A stretch of DNA of 5,996 nucleotides, from NCBI GenBank assembly GCA_030671745.1, contig DAOVHT010000065.1, positions 1 through 5,996 of the forward strand, in the 5' to 3' direction. Shown one piece after another: positions 1 to 4,676 of the stretch. Position 1 is the first letter of the stretch. Each line of letters begins with the position of its first letter. The translations under genes and the position numbers were made by a program. This stretch comes from Candidatus Nanohaloarchaea archaeon. GTDB taxonomy: Archaea; EX4484-52; GLR71. The notes below the pieces were generated by a model, which saw only the letters and a list, made by a program, of their open reading frames with translations, had not been told where the DNA came from and made no database searches.

Positions 1-666
1 AGAGATGTTCAATGGCGCATCATCAAATTTACCCGGATCAAAAAGGACAGATGACTCAACATCCCCATTTCGAGAAATATCCATCTTAATTGCATTTTCA
101 GGTTCCTGGATAGTGAAATGGATGACTTTCTCAAGCACAGAGACGTCATCGATACCTAGGACATCAATCACAGAGATTATCTGTTCCCGGAACCTGTCGA
201 TAGCTTCGGTCGGGATGTTTTTAAGGTATGGAGTAAGACCTTTGGAACCAATAACCTTACGGTTCTCATCAACGCCATTCTTGTGAAGATTATATATTGC
301 ATCCCCTGAGAAATGTCCGGCCGAATCCTTACCGAAAAGGACAATGTACCTGATATTAGGATTTGATATCGTATTGAGGACTATCTTTTCAACACCGATG
401 TTTGCGGTGACCACAGACCCAGCCATCGCAGCACCCGCCTCAATTGCGACCTGGATGGCTTTCTTGTCAGGCATGGGGATTACGACAGATACCGGCGATA
501 ATGGATTGCCTTGGCTGTAAGTCCCGCGTTCAGGGTAAGAGTTGTCATCTTTATCCTTGAATTTCCCTGCAAACTTCTTATCAGTCCCGACTTTTGAGAA
601 CTTGACCTTAACATCCTTTGAAGAATAAAGTGTACCAGAACTAGGAATATCTATAATCAAAACCAC
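1..666 (-). CDS. MtrA-like corrinoid-binding protein, 3' end outside window
   Basis: Homologue of subunit A of tetrahydromethanopterin S-methyltransferase (MtrA family), which in methanogens carries the cobamide that relays a methyl group from methyl-H4MPT to coenzyme M. 222 residues are visible. Family landmarks read in order: YPERGTYSQGNPLSPVSVV (about 44-62), NIGVEKIVLNTISNPNIRY (89-107), GKDSAGHFSGDA (112-123), and KNGVDENRKVIGSKG (129-143) followed by a DVLGIDD segment. His118 sits where the cobamide-ligating histidine of MtrA lies, so corrinoid binding looks retained. After about residue 185 I no longer recognise MtrA, and the C-terminus is cut off. There is no in-frame ATG before residue 65, inside the conserved part. 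I chose GTG at 666-664 because a TATA box lies about 26 bases upstream, implying a leaderless message. A GTG at 717-715 would add a hydrophobic N-terminal stretch. No other mtr gene is visible, so a role in methanogenesis is not supported. Confidence 0.8.
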   Translation of the reverse strand, partial: MVLIIDIPSSGTLYSSKDVKVKFSKVGTDKKFAGKFKDKDDNSYPERGTYSQGNPLSPVSVVIPMPDKKAIQVAIEAGAAMAGSVVTANIGVEKIVLNTISNPNIRYIVLFGKDSAGHFSGDAIYNLHKNGVDENRKVIGSKGLTPYLKNIPTEAIDRFREQIISVIDVLGIDDVSVLEKVIHFTIQEPENAIKMDISRNGDVESSVLFDPGKFDDAPLNIS

Positions 667-682
667 CAAAAGTAATGGCTGA

Positions 683-694
683 TAAAAGCTTTTA
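683..694. repeat. 12-bp perfect palindrome over the divergent promoter
   Basis: The bases TAAAAGCTTTTA form a perfect palindrome in the 168-base gap between the divergent mtrA-like and ATP-grasp genes. It overlaps the proposed TATA element of the minus-strand gene. It could be an operator for a dimeric regulator or a TATA element readable both ways. A palindrome this A+T-rich can also arise by chance. Confidence 0.35.
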
Positions 695-696
695 AG
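688..696 (-). promoter_or_regulatory. TATA box for the mtrA-like gene
   Basis: On the minus strand this reads CTTAAAAGC, centred near 692. The usual archaeal spacing of about 26 bases puts the transcript start at about 666, exactly on the chosen GTG codon, so the message would be leaderless. A second TATA-like stretch (minus-strand TCTATAAAT near 718-726) is an alternative that would give a leader of about 30 bases. Confidence 0.45.
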
Positions 697-776
697 TATT
701 GTTGTAATCCAATCCACATTTATAGAAATAGGTATTGCAATGTCTATTTTCTTTTTATTCCCTCACCCCACTCAAT

Positions 777-786
777 CTTTATATAC
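777..786 (+). promoter_or_regulatory. TATA box for the ATP-grasp/MscS operon
   Basis: CTTTATATAC, centred near 781, is a close match to the archaeal TATA box. The predicted transcript start is about 807, giving a leader of roughly 28 bases before the ATG at 835. This fits the ribosome binding site at 820-828. It is the only strong TATA element ahead of the three-gene operon. Confidence 0.6.
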
Positions 787-787
787 T

Positions 788-824
788 TCCCCAAACAAAT
801 AACCTTCATCCCTTCATTTGGGGA
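788..824 (+). repeat. Inverted repeat reaching into the ribosome binding site
   Basis: Bases 788-795 (TCCCCAAA) pair perfectly with 817-824 (TTTGGGGA) across a 21-base spacer. The right arm contains part of the Shine-Dalgarno sequence of the first ATP-grasp gene. With the proposed transcript start near 807, the left arm would not be transcribed, so a DNA-level operator is more plausible than an RNA switch unless an upstream start is used. Confidence 0.35.
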
Positions 825-828
825 GTGA
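820..828 (+). promoter_or_regulatory. Ribosome binding site for the first ATP-grasp gene
   Basis: GGGGAGTGA lies 6 bases before the ATG at 835 and is complementary to the purine-binding 3' end of archaeal 16S rRNA, which fixes the start codon. Confidence 0.7.
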
Positions 829-834
829 CTTCTG

Positions 835-1719
835 ATGAAACTATGCATAATCGGTCCAGAAAAAAGGTCAGACAGCGAGATTGAACTGATGGAACTGGCA
901 AAAAAAGAGTTCGACTCAGTCCTTTATGCGCCTATCGAGATGATCAGGATAGAGACCTGCAAAGAGACTGCAGCGCCGTTCTTCAAGAACATCAATCTGT
1001 TAGATTTTGACGTCATATTCCCAAGGATAAGCAAAAGGAACGCAGATTTCGGTTATGTGCTCCTAAAGATCTTTGAACAGCACAAGATGTTATCTCCATT
1101 GAGCAGCGAATCACTCCTTTACGGATATAATGAATATCTCCTCCCATTCTCATTGAACAACAACAAGATACAGACACCAAGGACATATCTTTCGATGTCA
1201 AGGACAGCAATCGAAAAGAATATAGATACCATGATATATCCCGCAATACTGAAACTGCCATACAGTAAGACTGGAACGATTGTCCTTGATTCAGCTGAAT
1301 CCGCAAAAGGTGTTGTTGATACGCTTGAGACACTGAAACAGCCAATAACATTGCAGGAAACCTTTAAGGACGCAACCGCCATAAGCGTCCTTGTGATAGG
1401 CAACCATACCTATGCAGTCAAAGGCAAAGATTCAAGGTACAAATTGACCACAGAAGAACGAAATACCATAATGTCAGTATCCCAATTATTGAATGCGACC
1501 ATATGCCAGATAAACCTGTTGAAAGCAAATGATAAGGCCATGGTTGTAGGATTCAACATCAAGCCCAAGATTGAATTTTTTGGAAACATATACGAACTGA
1601 ATCTTCTAGAGAAATGTGTGTCCTATTTAGGGAAACGCACAACAATAAAAGAAGAGAATCCTATATTCAATAAAGTTCTGGAATGGCTTCATGATATGAG
1701 GTGGAAATCACATGAATAA
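835..1719 (+). CDS. Degenerate RimK-like ATP-grasp protein, probable pseudoenzyme
   Basis: A 294-residue protein collinear with its downstream neighbour, which has the standard RimK-type layout (N-terminal pre-ATP-grasp domain, then ATP-grasp fold). The fold markers remain: FDVIFPRISKRNADFGY (58-74), a QTPRTYL segment (113-119), AILKL with Lys140, TLQETF (172-177), and the strand SVLVIGN (184-190). The catalytic positions are gone. The ATP-contact lysine of HDKFL is replaced in YNEYL (98-102). The glycine-rich loop GGSGGKGI becomes YSKTGTIV. DIR becomes AIS (182-184). The RAN-x-x-x-GG segment is absent. The metal-binding ExNxNPG becomes GFNIKPK (239-245), keeping only an asparagine. The frame is open over its full length, with a strong ribosome binding site, and it overlaps the next start by 8 bases, so it is a maintained gene and not a decaying one. 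I infer a non-catalytic or regulatory partner of the next protein. An unrecognised altered activity is possible. Confidence 0.75.
   Translation: MKLCIIGPEKRSDSEIELMELAKKEFDSVLYAPIEMIRIETCKETAAPFFKNINLLDFDVIFPRISKRNADFGYVLLKIFEQHKMLSPLSSESLLYGYNEYLLPFSLNNNKIQTPRTYLSMSRTAIEKNIDTMIYPAILKLPYSKTGTIVLDSAESAKGVVDTLETLKQPITLQETFKDATAISVLVIGNHTYAVKGKDSRYKLTTEERNTIMSVSQLLNATICQINLLKANDKAMVVGFNIKPKIEFFGNIYELNLLEKCVSYLGKRTTIKEENPIFNKVLEWLHDMRWKSHE
1698..1704 (+). promoter_or_regulatory. Ribosome binding site inside the upstream ATP-grasp gene
   Basis: GAGGTGG lies 7 bases before the ATG at 1712, within the last codons of the preceding gene. It supports that start and translational coupling of the two paralogues. 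Confidence 0.7.
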
Positions 1720-2584
1720 GATACTTATAGCATCTCCCGGTAAATTATCACCCACAACACAGATGATAATAGATGAAGCAAAAAAAGTGTTCAATGTAAA
1801 GTATGTCCCCATAAACCGTATGAACCTCATAGTGGACAAAGACCAGATCAAATGCGAATACAACAGACAGGACCTCACCAATGTTGACTACTTTCTTCCG
1901 AAGATAGACGCCCCGCGAAAAGAATACGGATATCAGGTCGTGAAAGCATTTGACTATTTCGATGTACCGAAACCATATAAGGCAGAGACCATCATGATAG
2001 CCCACGACAAGTTCCTGACAACAGAGATGCTTGCACGACATAACATATATGTACCGAAGACATACCTTTTCAAGACCGGAGAGAATTCAGAAGACATGGT
2101 AGACATAATAAAGTTCCCAGTCATGGTAAAGCTTAAAGGTGGCAGTGGCGGGAAAGGCATAATGTATGTCAAGGAACCGAACACCATGAAATCAATATTG
2201 AGATCGATGGAAGTCCTGAAACAGGAAGTCCTGATACAGGAATTCATAGACAACCCGGGTGAAGACATAAGAGTGCTTGTAGTGGGCGGAGAGATTGCAG
2301 GTGCCTACAAACGGGTCGCAAAAGAAGGAGAGAAACGCGCAAACATAAAGATCGGCGGTTCAGGAGTGAGATACACACCCACAAAAGATGTTGAAGAGAT
2401 AAGCCTTAAAGTTGCAGAGATCATGGACTGCAAGATCTTGGCAGTAGACATCCTCGAAAGCAAAGATGGACCTGTCGTCCTTGAAGTCAATATAAACCCA
2501 GGGATCCGTGGCATGACTGAAGCGACAGATATAAATATAGCAAAAAGAATAGTAGATTATATAGACACGCAGGTGAAAAGATAG
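1712..2584 (+). CDS. RimK-family ATP-grasp ligase (putative alpha-L-glutamate ligase type)
   Basis: A 290-residue protein of normal RimK-family length. Members ligate glutamate or a related amino acid to a carboxylate acceptor, through an acyl phosphate made from ATP. Known substrates include ribosomal protein S6 (RimK), cofactors F420 (CofF) and tetrahydrosarcinapterin (MptN), and the LysW carrier (LysX). All core motifs are present: HDKFLTTEML with Lys100, VMVKL with Lys140, the glycine-rich loop GGSGGKGI (143-150), LIQEFI (174-179), DIRVLVVGGEIAGAYKRV (185-202), RANIKIGG (209-216), and the metal-binding VDIL plus LEVNINPG (Asp246, Glu258, Asn260). A soluble, active Mg-ATP enzyme is expected. 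The acceptor cannot be read from the sequence, so I give no gene symbol. It overlaps the degenerate paralogue upstream by 8 bases, and its stop codon abuts the ATG of the channel gene, so the three are almost certainly cotranscribed. Confidence 0.88.
   Translation: MNKILIASPGKLSPTTQMIIDEAKKVFNVKYVPINRMNLIVDKDQIKCEYNRQDLTNVDYFLPKIDAPRKEYGYQVVKAFDYFDVPKPYKAETIMIAHDKFLTTEMLARHNIYVPKTYLFKTGENSEDMVDIIKFPVMVKLKGGSGGKGIMYVKEPNTMKSILRSMEVLKQEVLIQEFIDNPGEDIRVLVVGGEIAGAYKRVAKEGEKRANIKIGGSGVRYTPTKDVEEISLKVAEIMDCKILAVDILESKDGPVVLEVNINPGIRGMTEATDINIAKRIVDYIDTQVKR
2571..2576 (+). promoter_or_regulatory. Ribosome binding site for the MscS-like gene
   Basis: AGGTGA, 8 bases before the ATG at 2585, lies inside the last codons of the ligase gene. 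It supports the first ATG over the in-frame ATG at 2606. Confidence 0.7.
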
Positions 2585-3385
2585 ATGGGTTTTATTGTTC
2601 AACAGATGTTAGCAGACATATATTACACCAATCCAGTTTTTTTTAATTTTATAGGGATATTATTCTTAGGACATATTGGTGGAATCCTCATAAAGCATAC
2701 AATCCTCAGGTTATCCAAGATAACAGGTATGGACGACATAATGAGATCCAGCAAGATACACATAGTCCTTAAAGAGATCGGATATCGCGGCACCGCAATA
2801 ACTCTTATTGCAGACATCACAAGATTATTTGTATATCTGCTTGCATTGTCCTCAGCATTTGAGATAATAGGCCTAAAAGACATCTCAGCCATATTCTCAG
2901 CGATAGTGAGATACCTGCCGAACATTGTAATTGCAGTGATAATAATAGTCATCGGATCCTTTGTTGCCGACCTTTTCGGAAAGATCGTGTCAGAATTATT
3001 GCACGGTAAACACAAGAAGAGTGAACTTGAAGGCATTGTCTCATTGACATCAACCTTTACAAGCATCATGCTATACATAGTTGCAATAATAATAGCGCTC
3101 AAAGTGCTAGGTGTTGACCCTACCGCAATAACAGTCCTTATGGGCATTCTCTTATTGACCGCCTCAGCACTTGTAGTATTGTCTTTGAAAGACCTTGCAC
3201 CAAATTTCATGGCCGGGATATATATGAAAAACATAGGTCTGAAAGATAAAGATAAGGTAGTTGTGTCAGGTGTTTCAGGCGAGATTATAGATATCGGCAC
3301 ATTCAGCACAGAGATAAGATCAACTCGGAAAAACCATATTATACCCAATAACAATTTCCTGAAAGACAATTTCGAGAAAGTTTAG
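2585..3385 (+). CDS. Short MscS-family mechanosensitive channel-like membrane protein
   Basis: A 266-residue integral membrane protein with about five hydrophobic segments (roughly 17-40, 70-96, 110-135, 153-176, 180-202). YLPNIVIAVIIIVIGSF (110-126) resembles the conserved transmembrane helix seen in MscS-related proteins. The last helix runs into SLKDLAPNFMAGIYM (200-214), the counterpart of the pore-helix end and its link to the beta domain in MscS. A short MscS beta domain follows: KVVVSGVSGEIIDIG (224-238), then RSTRKNHIIPNNNFL (245-259). The protein stops there, so the C-terminal alpha/beta vestibule domain of E. coli MscS is missing. The natural stop is followed by a T-rich terminator, so this is the real end and not a window artefact. 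MscS proteins are oligomeric stretch-gated pores that release solutes on osmotic downshock; gating here is unproven. It is the last gene of the ATP-grasp operon, with no gap to the ligase. Confidence 0.8.
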   Translation: MGFIVQQMLADIYYTNPVFFNFIGILFLGHIGGILIKHTILRLSKITGMDDIMRSSKIHIVLKEIGYRGTAITLIADITRLFVYLLALSSAFEIIGLKDISAIFSAIVRYLPNIVIAVIIIVIGSFVADLFGKIVSELLHGKHKKSELEGIVSLTSTFTSIMLYIVAIIIALKVLGVDPTAITVLMGILLLTASALVVLSLKDLAPNFMAGIYMKNIGLKDKDKVVVSGVSGEIIDIGTFSTEIRSTRKNHIIPNNNFLKDNFEKV

Positions 3386-3392
3386 ATTTGAC

Positions 3393-3416
3393 TTATTCTT
3401 TTAATTTTTTATTTTT
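3393..3416 (+). terminator. T-rich terminator after the MscS-like gene
   Basis: A run of T-tracts (TTCTTTTAATTTTTTATTTTT) starts 8 bases after the stop codon with no hairpin. This is the usual form of intrinsic termination by archaeal RNA polymerase. It marks the end of the three-gene operon. Confidence 0.6.
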
Positions 3417-3440
3417 CAATCATTTAGACCAGAAAATATC

Positions 3441-3451
3441 TATTTAAAAAG
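3441..3451 (+). promoter_or_regulatory. TATA box for the rnp3-rnp2 operon
   Basis: TATTTAAAAAG, centred near 3446, predicts a transcript start near 3472, about 13 bases before the ATG at 3485. It sits between the T-rich terminator and rnp3, so the RNase P genes have their own promoter. Confidence 0.55.
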
Positions 3452-3475
3452 AAAAAGACAAATAAGTATAGATAA

Positions 3476-3480
3476 GTGAT
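3476..3480 (+). promoter_or_regulatory. Ribosome binding site that decides the rnp3 start
   Basis: GTGAT lies 4 bases before ATG 3485 and matches the archaeal anti-Shine-Dalgarno core. The same GTG could be read as an in-frame start three codons earlier, but its match to the 16S end and the better family fit of MERKFTDLHIYSD favour the ATG. Confidence 0.5.
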
Positions 3481-3484
3481 ACTT

Positions 3485-4228
3485 ATGGAACGTAAATTCA
3501 CAGATCTGCACATCTACTCAGATTTATCCATAGGCCAGAACAGTGTCGCAGAAATCATAAAGATGTCAGAATCCCTAGGTTTCTCATCGATATGCATCAT
3601 AGACCACGTAAAAGACAAGAATAAAGATAATCTAGATAATCTAAGAGAAGAGATCATAAGACACAAGACAGACCTTGAAATATACACAGGCATAGAGATC
3701 AGCACAGAAGACCCTGAAATTATGAGGATGAGAGTAAAAAGATTAAGGGACAGAGCAGACATAATAATTGTATCAGGCGGCAACCCGAAAATTAACAGGG
3801 CTGCGGTCGAGAATCCAAGAGTGGACATCCTGGCACACCCTGAACGCGGACGAAAAGATTCAGGCATTGATAATGTGATGGCAAAACTAGCAACAGAAAA
3901 TTCAGTAGCGATAGAATTTAATTTTAAATTTGTGCTTCATTCTTACAGGAAAGTCAGATCGCATCTGCTCTCACACATGAAAACCAATGTCATGCTCGCA
4001 AAAAAATACAAGACACCAATAGTGATTACAAGCGGTGCAGAGAGCATCTTCGACATGCGCGCAGGACGGGAGCTTGCATCATTGGGTTCCCTGATAGGTC
4101 TTGAACTTGCAGAATCACTGAACAGCATCTCGCAGATACCAGAAGACATAATCAACCATGCTAAAAAAGTGAAAGACAAGAACTACATCATGTCTGGCGT
4201 TGAAGTGATAAGAAAAGAAGACATCTGA
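3485..4228 (+). CDS. rnp3: Ribonuclease P protein component 3 (Rpp30 homologue)
   Basis: A 247-residue protein, typical length for archaeal Rnp3. It has the PHP-like TIM-barrel fold and assists the RNase P RNA in cleaving the 5' leader from pre-tRNA. Diagnostic segments: KFTDLHIYSD (4-13), SICIIDHV (35-42), RADIIIVSGGN (90-100), VDILAHPERGRKDSGID (113-129), VAIEFNFKFVL (141-151), MLAKKYKTPIVITSGAES (170-187), and MRAGRELASLG (191-201). It is not expected to be catalytic itself; in known archaeal RNase P it pairs with Pop5 (Rnp2) and supports the catalytic domain of the RNA. The rnp2 gene begins 5 bases after its stop codon, which matches that partnership. It starts its own transcription unit behind a TATA box. 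Reading from GTG 3476 would add three residues. Confidence 0.95.
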   Translation: MERKFTDLHIYSDLSIGQNSVAEIIKMSESLGFSSICIIDHVKDKNKDNLDNLREEIIRHKTDLEIYTGIEISTEDPEIMRMRVKRLRDRADIIIVSGGNPKINRAAVENPRVDILAHPERGRKDSGIDNVMAKLATENSVAIEFNFKFVLHSYRKVRSHLLSHMKTNVMLAKKYKTPIVITSGAESIFDMRAGRELASLGSLIGLELAESLNSISQIPEDIINHAKKVKDKNYIMSGVEVIRKEDI

Positions 4229-4233
4229 TACTT

Positions 4234-4587
4234 ATGAAAGTGAACAGACTACCCCCTACAATGGAAATCCGAGAGAGATACATAGTCTTCAAGATAATAT
4301 CTGATAAAGACTATTCACTTGAAGACACAGTCAAGACGATATGGTCCTCAATACTGCAACTTTTCGGGGAAGCAGGTTCTGCAGAGTTCCATGTATGGAT
4401 CCCATCAAACCTCTACAATGAAAATACCAATACCGGGATCATAAGATGCAGTCATGATAATGTACAGCAGGTACGCGCAGCACTGGCACTCATAAGGTCC
4501 ATTGACCACGAACATCTGATATTCAAGACACTTGGTGTAACTGGAACCATGCGTTCCGCAAAAGACAAATTCTTAACTGAGAAGTGA
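4234..4587 (+). CDS. rnp2: Ribonuclease P protein component 2 (Pop5 homologue)
   Basis: A 117-residue protein, normal length for archaeal Rnp2/Pop5, the RRM-like subunit that forms a complex with Rpp30 and promotes pre-tRNA cleavage by RNase P RNA. Family segments: PTMEIRERYIVFKIIS (8-23), VKTIWSSILQLFGEAGSAE (33-51), GIIRCSHDNVQQVRAALAL (68-86), and FKTLGVTGTMRSA (97-109). It follows rnp3 after 5 bases. Its start region TGATACTTATG is identical to the 11 bases around the rnp3 start, and the TGA in it is the rnp3 stop codon, so reinitiation is likely. In many archaea rnp3-rnp2 lead into proteasome and exosome genes; here a separately promoted NYN-domain gene follows instead. Confidence 0.95.
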   Translation: MKVNRLPPTMEIRERYIVFKIISDKDYSLEDTVKTIWSSILQLFGEAGSAEFHVWIPSNLYNENTNTGIIRCSHDNVQQVRAALALIRSIDHEHLIFKTLGVTGTMRSAKDKFLTEK

Positions 4588-4606
4588 ACAAAACAAAGAT
4601 AACAAA

Positions 4607-4620
4607 CCTTTTTATAATAA
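4607..4620 (+). promoter_or_regulatory. TATA box for the NYN-domain gene, with T5 that may end rnp2
   Basis: CCTTTTTATAATAA contains a TATA element (TTTATAAT, 4611-4618), predicting a transcript start near 4641, about 36 bases before the chosen TTG start. The T5 run at 4609-4613 may also serve as a weak terminator for the rnp3-rnp2 message. Confidence 0.45.
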
Positions 4621-4663
4621 TGGTTTGAATTATATCTTATCTCAATAATGATTATAATGATAC

Positions 4664-4669
4664 GGTGAT
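4664..4669 (+). promoter_or_regulatory. Ribosome binding site that decides the NYN gene start
   Basis: GGTGAT is a perfect match to the archaeal anti-Shine-Dalgarno core. It is 7 bases before TTG 4677. The GTG inside it (4665) is the longest possible start but would be used as both binding site and start, so TTG 4677 is preferred. ATG 4695 is too far away to use it well. Confidence 0.55.
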
Positions 4670-4676
4670 TTTTTTG

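Noticed and set aside
5..286. A 93-codon plus-strand frame at the left edge
   Set aside because: It lies wholly opposite the conserved MtrA-like protein and has no recognisable motif or ribosome binding site.
788..824. Riboswitch or RNA thermometer in the operon leader
   Set aside because: The TATA box places the transcript start near 807, so the left arm of the hairpin would not be in the RNA. The leader is also too short for a known riboswitch class. It is kept only as an inverted repeat.
835..1719. Calling the first ATP-grasp gene a pseudogene
   Set aside because: The frame is intact over nearly 300 codons, the scaffold segments are kept, and it has a strong ribosome binding site and a coupled downstream start. 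Motif loss without frame damage points to a kept non-catalytic protein.
2623..3369. A 248-codon open frame on the minus strand opposite the MscS-like gene
   Set aside because: The plus strand has clear MscS-family segments, a good ribosome binding site and operon coupling. The antisense translation shows no recognisable motif and has no convincing start signal. Long antisense frames follow from the codon usage of hydrophobic genes.
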